Below are positions 1 through 6,840 of a stretch of 20,355 bases of DNA, in pieces. This DNA is from JBBQFC01 sp038321615 (GTDB taxonomy: Bacteria > Bacteroidota > Bacteroidia > Flavobacteriales_D > Cryomorphaceae). Each line of letters starts with the position of its first letter. Positions within the stretch are counted from its first letter, which is position 1. The translations under genes and the position numbers were made by a program. The notes beneath the pieces were generated by a model. The model worked only from the letters and a program-made list of their open reading frames with translations. It was not told the DNA's origin and did no database searches. The DNA lies in NCBI GenBank assembly GCA_038321615.1, contig JBBQFC010000060.1, forward strand, positions 1 to 20,355, given 5' to 3'.

Positions 1-364
1 TGTACTGAGCGATGGTGGTTCAGAGCTCGATTTTGCTGGCGATGCCCTTTACGAAGACTCACTGAATGTAATTCTCCTGAATCGCATAATGAACGTAATG
101 ACCCCCGATGGCAACAATACCAACGAATACTTTGCCGTAGCAGGAATTGACAAATTTGACGATGCCCGCGTAGAGGTTTACGACCGTTGGGGAAGATTGG
201 TATTCGAAACCGATGACTACGACGCCAGCAATCAAACATTTAAACCTGCGAATGCCTTCGATGCTGCCGATTTAGAAGATGGTACTTACTTCTATATTAT
301 CAATGTAGATAGCGGGGAGTGCACCGCGAGCGGTACTCTTCAAGTGCTGAGAGGTAATGATTAA
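1..364 (+). CDS. T9SS substrate, C-terminal part (gliding-motility-associated / CHU_C type B sorting domain), 5'-truncated
   Basis: The open frame enters from the left edge in frame 2 and ends at TAA 362-364, giving about 120 residues of a larger secreted protein. The visible part is a type B type-IX-secretion sorting domain. It has the NVMTPDGNNTNEYF opening, which corresponds to the usual 'N-x-F-T-P-N-G-D-G-x-N-D' signature. The strand VEVYDRWGRLVFE (usual form: hNRWGxxVF) follows, then DGTYFYII and a final short strand ending LQVLRGND. In this family the domain directs the protein through the outer membrane and onto the cell surface or into the medium. What the exported N-terminal part does cannot be seen. 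The usual Trp-Asp-Gly before the 'PAGTYFY' strand is not obvious here. The stop overlaps the stop of the convergent kinase gene by four bases. Confidence 0.88.
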   Translation, partial: VLSDGGSELDFAGDALYEDSLNVILLNRIMNVMTPDGNNTNEYFAVAGIDKFDDARVEVYDRWGRLVFETDDYDASNQTFKPANAFDAADLEDGTYFYIINVDSGECTASGTLQVLRGND

Positions 365-1290
365 GAGCTCGGCAGGCTCACTTCGAAAGTAGATCCGCCA
401 CCTTCACGGTCGAGTAGTTTAATCGACCCACCGTGTAGAGATGCCAATTCACTCACTATATAAAGACCTAAACCCGTTCCCTTCTGGGAGCGGGTTTCTT
501 CATTCTGTATGCGGTAGAACCTATCGAAAACAAGGGCTTTCTTATCAGCACCGATGCCCGAGCCACCATCGCTAACCCGCAGGTGTACGCTCCCATTATG
601 CGATTCGGCAGCGATTAGCACGGGCGAATCATTCCCATATTTCAAGGCATTATCGAGCAGATTTCCCACCATGGTGTCGAATGCCAGCCTGTCAACATTC
701 GCATCTAATGCCTGATTGATCTCGATCTGAATTCTTGGGTTTTCGGCATTGCGAAAAGCGGGTGGGGAAAGACGGTAAACCACTTCAGCCACCTGGCTGG
801 CTATGTTCACCCGTTCGCGGCTTATGGTCTCTTGGCCATTTTCAATTCTTGTCGCCAGCATTACATTATCTACGAGAGCGCTTAAACGACTTGTATTGTC
901 GAGGGCGTGTTTTGAAATTTCGGCTTTTTTAGCCGTGTCCAAATCCTTTCGCTTCGTAATGGTTTCAAGGCTCAGCTGAATAGCCGACAAGGGAGTTTTA
1001 AATTCATGGGTGATGGAAAGCAAAAAATTGCGTTGCTGTCTTACGAGCCTCAATTCTTTACGAATGGTGCGCTGCATGATGTAAATCACTACCAGCAGAA
1101 TGCACAAAAATACGGAGCCTTCGCCAACGACCATCCACACCTTTCGCTGCCAAACTACATCGCTGGCGCCGTAGAGCGACGTATTGAGCGACACCAATAA
1201 ATAAGCCCACCAGCTAAACTGAAGGAGTACATAAAAAGTGAGCAGATAGAATAGGATAATTACCCTTCTATCTGCTCTACCATTTGCCAT
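361..1290 (-). CDS. Sensor histidine kinase, two-TM, without HAMP domain
   Basis: The 309-residue inner-membrane sensor kinase has two hydrophobic segments, at about residues 10-34 and 53-72, with only about 20 residues between them, so there is almost no periplasmic sensor domain. The DHp H-box is ITHEFKTPLSAIQLS with His95 as the predicted phospho-acceptor. The HATPase_c domain follows, with the N-box NLLDNALKYG (from residue 210), the G1 box DGGSGIG (from 241), the F-box FDRFYR and the G2 box GTGLGLYIV (from 271). All catalytic boxes look intact. The linker from TM2 to the H-box is only about 20 residues, too short for HAMP. No response regulator lies in the window. The gene starts 11 bp after the small secreted protein encoded upstream, so the two are probably co-transcribed. 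Its partner regulator and signal are unknown. Confidence 0.93.
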   Translation of the reverse strand: MANGRADRRVIILFYLLTFYVLLQFSWWAYLLVSLNTSLYGASDVVWQRKVWMVVGEGSVFLCILLVVIYIMQRTIRKELRLVRQQRNFLLSITHEFKTPLSAIQLSLETITKRKDLDTAKKAEISKHALDNTSRLSALVDNVMLATRIENGQETISRERVNIASQVAEVVYRLSPPAFRNAENPRIQIEINQALDANVDRLAFDTMVGNLLDNALKYGNDSPVLIAAESHNGSVHLRVSDGGSGIGADKKALVFDRFYRIQNEETRSQKGTGLGLYIVSELASLHGGSIKLLDREGGGSTFEVSLPSS

Positions 1291-1301
1291 TTAAAAAGAA
1301 T

Positions 1302-1760
1302 TTATTGAACTGGAGACTTCCGGCGGGTGTAAAACACTTTTTTCGGTCCCTTCGGGCTTTCTTCTACCAATACGGTAATGAGTTCCATTTCCATATCCGT
1401 GAACATTTGTAAAATGTCCATTTCGCTCTTAAAGGTGTTACTCGCCGCTTGGATGCGCTCGGTCATCATAAGTGTGCGTTTCATGTCTGGAGTCATTTCT
1501 CCAGAAGGTTTTTCGAACATTACAGTGTACTCACCTGCTTTTCCATAAACTTCGACCACCGAATAAGACCAAACAAATTTTTCTTCCTTTTCAGCTTTGT
1601 CGGTGGTTTTTTTCTCTTCTACGTTCTCGACTTTCATACTTTTCGTAGGGTTAGTAGTAGACGTCCGCGAAACTCTGTCAGGAGTTTGTGTTTGCGCCTG
1701 CGCTAATGATGCGACAAAAAGCGCACCGGATAAGAAAAGCAATCCTTTGTAATTTTTCAT
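1302..1760 (-). CDS. Small secreted protein of unknown function, upstream of the histidine kinase
   Basis: This 152-residue protein has a clear Sec signal peptide (MKNYKG followed by a hydrophobic run ending ASLAQAQ, cleavage near residue 23). A low-complexity, highly charged segment rich in Thr, Lys and Glu follows at about residues 24-60. The last ~90 residues look folded, with alternating strand- and helix-like stretches (VWSYSVVEVYGKAGEYTVMF, then a Met-rich helical part and a final ITVLVEES strand). I do not recognise a family. No Cys remains in the mature part and there is no lipobox. It is the first gene of a likely two-gene unit with the histidine kinase, and an exact Bacteroidota -7 box lies about 25 bp upstream. 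It could be an accessory or signal-related periplasmic protein for that kinase, but only position supports this. Confidence 0.75.
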   Translation of the reverse strand: MKNYKGLLFLSGALFVASLAQAQTQTPDRVSRTSTTNPTKSMKVENVEEKKTTDKAEKEEKFVWSYSVVEVYGKAGEYTVMFEKPSGEMTPDMKRTLMMTERIQAASNTFKSEMDILQMFTDMEMELITVLVEESPKGPKKVFYTRRKSPVQ

Positions 1761-1784
1761 TTTGGTTTGATTTAGTTAGAAGAT

Positions 1785-1792
1785 CAAATGTA
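1785..1792 (-). promoter_or_regulatory. Promoter -7 box (TACATTTG) for the secreted protein / kinase pair
   Basis: Read on the minus strand this is TACATTTG, an exact match to the Bacteroidota sigma-ABfrA -7 consensus TAnnTTTG. It ends 25 bp before the ATG at 1760, leaving a leader of about 20 nt. No TTG lies at the usual -33 distance, so the call rests on one box and its position. Confidence 0.45.
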
Positions 1793-1838
1793 GGCATTTG
1801 CCTTATCAGTTGCCATAGCCTATCCAATTGGAATTGGC

Positions 1839-1846
1839 TACTTTTG
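1839..1846 (+). promoter_or_regulatory. Promoter -7 box (TACTTTTG) for the methyltransferase
   Basis: This is an exact TAnnTTTG match ending 16 bp before the methyltransferase ATG. It faces away from the box at 1785-1792, and the two cores are 46 bp apart in the divergent intergenic region. A well-placed -33 TTG is not evident. The A-rich sequence right before the ATG, without a Shine-Dalgarno, is typical of this phylum. Confidence 0.45.
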
Positions 1847-1862
1847 ATGCCCAAGTTTAAAA

Positions 1863-2642
1863 ATGAGCCTTTACCAATTAGCCCTTCAACGCTTGCCGCG
1901 CCCATTGCTCATCCGAGCGAGTTACCTATTTCGGCAAGTGGCACCGTTGCTTTACCGCGGCAATGCGGTGACTTGTCCTGTGTGTGAGCGCTCATTCGGG
2001 AAGTTTTTATCCTACGGCTCAAAGGTGGCATTCCGGCCAAATGTGCTCTGTCCACATTGTTTATCGCTCGAGCGGCATCGGCTGTTATGGCTTTACCTTC
2101 GGGAAAGGACAAATTTCTTTAAGGACGATCTGCGTGTGCTGCACATTGCTCCGGAACAGTGCTTTCATCAACGCTTTAAAGATGCGAAGAATATAGAATA
2201 TGTCACCGGCGACCTGGAGTCTCCTTTGGCCGAGCACCATTTCGACCTTCATAATATTCCATTCAGATCGGGTAGCTTCGATGTGGTAATTTGTAACCAT
2301 GTTATGGAGCACGTGGCCGACGATTTGCGGTGTATGCAAGAGATATACCGCGTGCTTAAGCCCGGTGGTTGGAGTATTATGCAAGTTCCCATCGATTATT
2401 CCCGAGCCGATACTTATGAAGATGCTTCCATTGTGACACCCGAAGACCGTGAAAAGCACTTTTGGCAAAAAGACCACGTTCGACTTTTCGGCCGTGATTA
2501 CCCGCAGCGCGTAGCCAAAGCGGGATTTGAAGTGCTTGCAGAGAACTTCGTGCAGGAAATAGACCCTGCGCTCCGATCGAAGTACCGACTTCAATCGGAA
2601 GAGCTGATCTATCTGGCTAAAAAACAAAAATCCCACCTATGA
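1863..2642 (+). CDS. SAM-dependent methyltransferase with N-terminal zinc-ribbon-like motif
   Basis: This is a 259-residue class I methyltransferase. The N-terminal part has two CxxC pairs, Cys38/Cys41 (CPVC) and Cys63/Cys66 (CPHC), which could bind one zinc ion. The Rossmann part starts at about residue 90 with VLHIAPE, a degenerate motif I lacking the usual GxGxG. It continues with the acidic strand end GDLE, motif FDVVICNHVMEHV, and the typical EIYRVLKPGG helix-strand (about residues 161-174), as in Methyltransf_11 proteins. The substrate is unknown. Enzymes of this kind in Bacteroidota often act on lipids, sugars or surface polymers, but nothing here proves that. It is transcribed alone, and its stop codon lies in the loop of the terminator hairpin shared with tRNA-Phe. 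Confidence 0.82.
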   Translation: MSLYQLALQRLPRPLLIRASYLFRQVAPLLYRGNAVTCPVCERSFGKFLSYGSKVAFRPNVLCPHCLSLERHRLLWLYLRERTNFFKDDLRVLHIAPEQCFHQRFKDAKNIEYVTGDLESPLAEHHFDLHNIPFRSGSFDVVICNHVMEHVADDLRCMQEIYRVLKPGGWSIMQVPIDYSRADTYEDASIVTPEDREKHFWQKDHVRLFGRDYPQRVAKAGFEVLAENFVQEIDPALRSKYRLQSEELIYLAKKQKSHL

Positions 2643-2656
2643 ATAGATGGGATTTT
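2627..2656. terminator. Bidirectional intrinsic terminator between methyltransferase and tRNA-Phe
   Basis: AAAATCCCA (2627-2635) pairs perfectly with TGGGATTTT (2648-2656). After one C/A mismatch, CTAT pairs with ATAG around a 2-nt loop (2641-2642). On the minus strand the stem is followed by a long T-rich run (complement of about 2616-2630), which makes a convincing terminator for the tRNA. On the + strand the four Ts at its 3' end make a weaker one for the methyltransferase mRNA. Confidence 0.72.
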
Positions 2657-2661
2657 GCGGG

Positions 2662-2734
2662 TGGTGATGGACGGAATCGAACCGCCGACACAAGGATTTT
2701 CAGTCCTTTGCTCTACCGACTGAGCTACATCACC
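2662..2734 (-). tRNA. tRNA-Phe (anticodon GAA)
   Basis: The minus strand folds into a complete 73-nt cloverleaf. The acceptor GGTGATG pairs with CATCACC, the D-stem is GCTC/GAGC, and the anticodon stem AAGGA/TCCTT closes the loop CTGAAAA with anticodon GAA. The variable loop is GTGTC, and the T-stem GGCGG/CCGTC closes loop TTCGATT. The discriminator base is A. The CCA tail is not encoded, because the next bases read CCC. A promoter lies just upstream and the shared hairpin at 2627-2656 terminates it. Confidence 0.97.
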
Positions 2735-2748
2735 CGATTTGCAGGGCG

Positions 2749-2776
2749 CAAATATACATTTATTTTCAAATTACAA
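2749..2776 (-). promoter_or_regulatory. Promoter of tRNA-Phe
   Basis: On the minus strand TTG (2774-2776) is followed after 17 nt by TATATTTG (2749-2756), an exact -7 box. This fits the flavobacterial TTG-N17-23-TAnnTTTG pattern. Transcription would begin about 10 nt before the mature tRNA 5' end. Confidence 0.65.
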
Positions 2777-2786
2777 TCGATTCATC

Positions 2787-3530
2787 ATGGCTGATCAACG
2801 AGCCGATATGGTGATCGATATTGGCAATAGCCGTATGAAGGTGGCTCTTTTCGTAGAAGGCAAACTCGATGGGGTCATCCTTTTTTCCAACCGGGCGCAT
2901 AAGCAAGTAGCCCGCCTGCTCGAAGATACGGGTGCACAGCGTGGAATTTTGAGCAATGTATCAAAACTCAATAAGCCGCTCACCCACTTATTTTTTGATC
3001 ATACCCAGATGCTTCATTTCCAGAGTGGTACACCTGTACCCCTAAAAATTGACTATTTCACACCAGAAACGTTAGGCACCGACCGCATCGCAAACGCTGT
3101 AGCAGCCAAAATGCTTTATCCAAACAGAAACGTTTTGATCATCGATTTTGGCACCTGTATCAAATACGATGTGCTTACCGCCGACGGCAGTTTCCGCGGC
3201 GGCTCCATCGCTCCTGGCGTAATGATGCGCTTTAAAAGTATGCACCGTATGACTGGGAAACTTCCATTGATTAGCGATTGGAATGAAGAAGAATGCGAAT
3301 GGCCCGGTAAAAATACACGCGGCAGTATGATAAGTGGAGCGATACAAGGAATACAAGCCGAAATTCTGCGTTACATGGACGTCGCAGCCGATCATCATCA
3401 AGATATAGTGGTACTGGCAACGGGCGGCGATTATCTCTTCTTTGATAAAGTCTTTAAAAATATCATCTTTGCACACCCTTATCTTACCTTGGAAGGCTTA
3501 CATGAAATTTTGCGTTACAACCTTGATTAG
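2787..3530 (+). CDS. coaX: Type III pantothenate kinase
   Basis: It phosphorylates pantothenate with ATP in the cytoplasm, the first step of coenzyme A synthesis. The 247 residues show the acetate/sugar-kinase-fold motifs of CoaX: DIGNSRMK near the N-terminus (Asp11, phosphate-binding), GTDRIANA (residues 97-104, with the pantothenate-binding GTDR), DFGTCIKYD (Asp120 being the likely catalytic base), and GGSIAPG (138-144). The length is normal for the family. I chose the ATG at 2787 rather than the in-frame ATG at 2739, because the latter lies within the tRNA promoter region and adds 16 residues that precede the usual N-terminus. A near-consensus TACATTTA at 2755-2762 may be its -7 box. It overlaps the start of the following outer-membrane gene and heads the envelope cluster. 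Confidence 0.93.
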   Translation: MADQRADMVIDIGNSRMKVALFVEGKLDGVILFSNRAHKQVARLLEDTGAQRGILSNVSKLNKPLTHLFFDHTQMLHFQSGTPVPLKIDYFTPETLGTDRIANAVAAKMLYPNRNVLIIDFGTCIKYDVLTADGSFRGGSIAPGVMMRFKSMHRMTGKLPLISDWNEEECEWPGKNTRGSMISGAIQGIQAEILRYMDVAADHHQDIVVLATGGDYLFFDKVFKNIIFAHPYLTLEGLHEILRYNLD

Positions 3531-4881
3531 AAGGTTATTAATTGTCGTTTTATTCGTTTCGACTGCGAGTATTTTAAAGTCCCAGGCCGACTTGGTTTCT
3601 CCGTATTCGCTTTTTGGTATAGGCCTTATCAATCCGCGAATCAGCTCTTGGCAGTCGGGTATGGGTGGTGCCGGGGTTGCTTCTTTCGATCCATACCGGC
3701 TAAATTTGAGCAATATGGCCACCTTGGCTTACCAGCTCGACCCCGTATTTGAAACGTCGGGAAAGGGTTCCATTTCCACATTCGAAAGCCCGGAAGGTTC
3801 TTACGATAACAGAGGCTTTATTCTCAATAACCTGACGCTGAGCGCGCCATTGCAACGCGGAAAATGGGGAGTGGCTTTAGGTCTCGTGCCTTACAGCGTT
3901 TCTGGATACGATGTGCTGAGTCGTGGTTCAGACACGGGTCTTGATTCTGAACCAGTAACGGTGTATTCCGGCGACGGTGGGATTAACCAGGGTTTTTTGG
4001 GAACCGGGGTGAGATTGTTAAACAAAGTAGATACCGCTGGAAATGTTTCGTCGCTTGCTATAGGCGGCTCATTCAACTTTAATTTCGGAACCATAGATAG
4101 TGGTCGTCGGTTGTTCTTTCCAGACGATAATACGAGCTTTGGATTTCGTTCGAACGAATCTGTTTTGGTGCGCGACTATAATTTCGATTTGGGCGTCCAT
4201 TACCATTTCAACCTTATAAAGCGGACGCTTAAATCGCCACGTTATCTTAAGCTTCTGGTAGGGGTGAGCGGCTCTACAGGTCAAGATCTTAACGCGCGCC
4301 GAACGGTTTACAGCTTTAACTTTCTGGGTCAGAGCGGTGCGAGCCCGATCGATACCATTGCCTTCGAAGACAGGGTAAAAGGTTCCATCCGGCTACCGGC
4401 TCGGCTTACGGGTGGGTTCACCTTCGATTATGTTGGCGCGCTGAAAGCGAGAATTCGATTCTCGGTTGACTACAGCATTCAGTGGTGGTCTAATTATTCT
4501 ACCAACTTCAGCGACCAGGCTTTGGCTTCGCCCTTAGTAGATAGCAAGCGGGTGGGCGCTGGGGTAGAATATACGCCCCGCGTCGGTTCTACCACGTATT
4601 TTGAATTGGTGGAATACCGCGCTGGTTTCTTCTACGAGCAGTCGAATCTGGAACTCCGCGATCAAAACATTGACAACGTTGGCATGAGTTTTGGTTTAAC
4701 CTTGCCGATTCACACGCGTCGCGCCATTACCCGATCGGCTTTCCATATTGCAGGGCAGCTTGGAACGAGCGGCACGACTGACAGTGGATTGATTGAAGAA
4801 AATTATTTTAGGATGTTTGTAGGATTTTCCTTCACACCGCACATTAGAAACCGCTGGTTTGTACAGCAGAAATACGATTAA
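3502..4881 (+). CDS. Predicted outer-membrane beta-barrel protein of the coaX-lptC cluster
   Basis: This is a 459-residue exported protein. It has a long signal peptide (MKFCVTTLIRRLL, then a hydrophobic core, cleavage near residue 29 after KSQA). The mature N-terminus DLVSPYSLFGIGLINP resembles FadL/PorV-like barrels of Bacteroidota. The remainder is rich in alternating aromatic/polar strands (for example WGVALGLVPYSVSGYDV, YNFDLGVHYHFN, RIRFSVDYSIQWW), as expected for a barrel of roughly 14 strands. The ATG at 3502 gives a proper signal peptide but overlaps coaX by 29 bp; the in-frame ATG at 3442 would bury that signal behind 20 residues. The function is not known. Its place between coaX and a TPR protein upstream of lptC suggests a role in outer-membrane biogenesis or transport. 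Confidence 0.82.
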   Translation: MKFCVTTLIRRLLIVVLFVSTASILKSQADLVSPYSLFGIGLINPRISSWQSGMGGAGVASFDPYRLNLSNMATLAYQLDPVFETSGKGSISTFESPEGSYDNRGFILNNLTLSAPLQRGKWGVALGLVPYSVSGYDVLSRGSDTGLDSEPVTVYSGDGGINQGFLGTGVRLLNKVDTAGNVSSLAIGGSFNFNFGTIDSGRRLFFPDDNTSFGFRSNESVLVRDYNFDLGVHYHFNLIKRTLKSPRYLKLLVGVSGSTGQDLNARRTVYSFNFLGQSGASPIDTIAFEDRVKGSIRLPARLTGGFTFDYVGALKARIRFSVDYSIQWWSNYSTNFSDQALASPLVDSKRVGAGVEYTPRVGSTTYFELVEYRAGFFYEQSNLELRDQNIDNVGMSFGLTLPIHTRRAITRSAFHIAGQLGTSGTTDSGLIEENYFRMFVGFSFTPHIRNRWFVQQKYD

Positions 4882-4892
4882 AAACAGAGACG

Positions 4893-6221
4893 ATGAAAAT
4901 TTCAATTCTTACAATACTTGCCTCAATAACCTTGATTTTCGCGGCGACAGCACAGGATAGTGGGAAATATGGGGACACACCCGAGCAAGTTGCCAAATGC
5001 AGGGAGTGCCTCTCGCTTTATCGCGAATTCCGCGACCAAAAAATCGTTGGGGATGCCTTGAATTATTGGAGATGCGCTTATAAAACCTGCCCGGAAAGTG
5101 CGCTTACTTTGTACATTGATGGTGCTCGGTTCTACGGCGATATCCTCGACGGAATGTACGAAGATTCAACGCGTACCACAGAGCGAAATGCTTATGTAGA
5201 TACCCTGATGGGAATATACGATCAGCGAATCGCTCTATTCGGCGATGAAGGTAAAGTGCTTACTTTCAAGGCCAATGACCTTTTCAAGTACAACCCATCG
5301 CGAGTTGTGGAAGCGAATAAAATGCTAAAGCGATCGCTGGAGATCGAAGGCAATAAGAGCGATGCTATTGCTGCATCGAAATATTACCAGACGCTTTATG
5401 AGATGTACAAGGACAAAAAAGCAACAAAGTCAGATCTGCTTGTAGAATATATCCCCGTGCTTGATATTCTCGATTACAATATAGCCCGACTCGAAGATGA
5501 AGGAGAGCGTGAGCGATACCTCAAAGCCAAAAGTAACTTGGATGCATTCTTCATCAAAATTGCGGAATGCGAGGACATTTACCGTATTCTGAAAGAACGC
5601 CTGGCCGAAACGCCCGATGATATCGAATTGAACAACAAGGCACTAGCCGTAATGAATAAGCGCGATTGTACCGACGATCCACTCTACCTTCAAGTGGCTG
5701 AGCGGGTTTACAAAAACAGCCCGACGGCTCCTGCAGCATATTCTCTTGGTACGCAGAAACTGAAAGCCAAGGATTACAGCACTGCCGCGAAGTATTTTGA
5801 CGAAGCCATACAGCTATGCGATGGCTGCGTGCAGGAGCCACAGTACCTTTTGCGAGCCGGTCAAGCTTCTATTATTCAAGGCAATCCTTCGAAAGCCAAG
5901 GCTTACGCCAATAAGATTTTGGCTAAGGAGCCAAAGAACGGAGAAGCACTTATGCTCATTGGCGATGCCATAACGAGCTCGGCTGCGAGCTGCGATGACG
6001 GCAAGCTCGGTAAGGCCAGCGCCTATTGGTTGGCTACCGATTACTACGCCCGCGCCCGCTCTGCCGACGCAAGTATAGCCGATAAGGCGAATCAGAAAAT
6101 CGCCACATACTCGAAATATTTTCCTCTGAAGACCGAAATTTTCTTCAATTCCCTTACCGTTGGAGCTTCTTATACCGTAGCTTGCTTCGGAGAGAATACA
6201 ACGGTACGCTCGAGCGATTAA
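4893..6221 (+). CDS. Exported TPR-like protein
   Basis: This is a 442-residue periplasmic protein with a Sec signal peptide (MKISILTILASITLIFAATAQ, cleavage near residue 21). The mature protein is mostly helical. Two recognisable tetratricopeptide units lie at about residues 283-316 (AYSLGTQKLKAKDYSTAAKYFDEAIQLC) and 317-352 (LLRAGQASIIQGNPSKAKAYANKILAKEPKN). More degenerate repeats precede them. Several Cys occur in CxxC-like pairs (CREC near the N-terminus, CDGC near residue 310), which could form disulfides in the periplasm. It starts 11 bp after the barrel gene and ends 6 bp before the TTG start of lptC. TPRs usually hold protein partners, and the barrel protein next door is the obvious candidate; this is inferred from position alone. 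Confidence 0.85.
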   Translation: MKISILTILASITLIFAATAQDSGKYGDTPEQVAKCRECLSLYREFRDQKIVGDALNYWRCAYKTCPESALTLYIDGARFYGDILDGMYEDSTRTTERNAYVDTLMGIYDQRIALFGDEGKVLTFKANDLFKYNPSRVVEANKMLKRSLEIEGNKSDAIAASKYYQTLYEMYKDKKATKSDLLVEYIPVLDILDYNIARLEDEGERERYLKAKSNLDAFFIKIAECEDIYRILKERLAETPDDIELNNKALAVMNKRDCTDDPLYLQVAERVYKNSPTAPAAYSLGTQKLKAKDYSTAAKYFDEAIQLCDGCVQEPQYLLRAGQASIIQGNPSKAKAYANKILAKEPKNGEALMLIGDAITSSAASCDDGKLGKASAYWLATDYYARARSADASIADKANQKIATYSKYFPLKTEIFFNSLTVGASYTVACFGENTTVRSSD

Positions 6222-6227
6222 CTAATT

Positions 6228-6818
6228 TTGAAATGTACCCTTCACAAACTATCATTCGGGTCACCGATCGCTTTAGCGGTCGGTGTCCTTTTTTCATGCA
6301 GTAGCAACAGCATGGAAGATGTGAAGGTGTATACCATCAACGAGCGTATTCCCATACGCAGCACCACCGATGTGGAATATACATACTCCGATTCGGCTAG
6401 AATTAAAAACGTACTCAAGGCGGGCAGGGTCGATCAATTTCAACAAGCCGACAGCACTTACAGCGAAATATCGGAAGGGTTTGAGCTGACCTTCTTTACC
6501 CGGGAAGGGGAATTTGATGGAAGGCTTACTGCTCGAAATGGATATCTTTACGACGGAAATGCTCAAATGATTGCCCGCGATTCGGTGGTGTTTGTCAATA
6601 AAATCGGCGAAATGCTAAATACCGAAGAGCTCTATTGGAATCAAGATAGCGCTACAGTTAGTACAAATAAATTTGTGACTATTACGCGGAAAGATGGGGT
6701 GATCTCGGGCAAAGGCCTGCTCTCCAACCAGAACTTTTCGAAGTATGAGATTAGGCAGCCTACGGGCTTTATTTACATGAATGAAACCAAGTCAGAATCA
6801 GCAACAGAAGGGGAGTAA
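6228..6818 (+). CDS. lptC: LPS export ABC transporter periplasmic protein LptC (lipoprotein form), TTG start
   Basis: LptC passes lipopolysaccharide from the LptB2FG transporter to LptA across the periplasm. The 196 residues begin with a short signal peptide and a lipobox-like LFSC (Cys24). The beta-jellyroll region follows from about residue 45, with SDSARIKNVLKAGRVDQF, EGFELTFFTREGEFDGRLTARNGYLY, an AQMIARDSVVFVN strand, and the LYWNQDSATVSTNKFVTITRKDGVISGKGLLSNQNF stretch, the hallmark of LptC/OstA-like proteins. An in-frame stop (6219-6221) lies just upstream, so TTG 6228 is the only standard start that keeps the signal peptide. The next in-frame ATG (6310) would remove it. A terminator-like hairpin lies inside the signal-peptide coding region. 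It overlaps the longer form of the next gene. Confidence 0.85.
   Translation: MKCTLHKLSFGSPIALAVGVLFSCSSNSMEDVKVYTINERIPIRSTTDVEYTYSDSARIKNVLKAGRVDQFQQADSTYSEISEGFELTFFTREGEFDGRLTARNGYLYDGNAQMIARDSVVFVNKIGEMLNTEELYWNQDSATVSTNKFVTITRKDGVISGKGLLSNQNFSKYEIRQPTGFIYMNETKSESATEGE
6262..6294 (+). terminator. Terminator-like hairpin inside the 5' coding region of lptC
   Basis: CACCGATCGC (6262-6271) and GCGGTCGGTG (6276-6285) form a 10-bp stem with one G-T wobble around a TTTA loop. CC and six Ts (6289-6294) follow. This has the form of a rho-independent terminator, placed 41 bp after the TPR gene's stop and 34 bp into lptC. It could end or attenuate transcription before lptC. The shape is clear; activity is inferred. 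Confidence 0.45.
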
Positions 6819-6840
6819 AACGCGGAGTTTCCACATTATA

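Noticed and set aside
2085..2636. 183-codon minus-strand open frame opposite the methyltransferase
   Set aside because: It mirrors a well-supported methyltransferase gene with all family motifs on the + strand; its own translation has no domain features.
2739..2786. N-terminal extension of CoaX from ATG 2739
   Set aside because: It overlaps the tRNA-Phe promoter, and the family begins just before the DIGNS motif, which ATG 2787 provides.
3442..3501. N-terminal extension of the barrel protein from ATG 3442
   Set aside because: It lies wholly inside coaX and would hide the signal peptide that begins at Met 3502.
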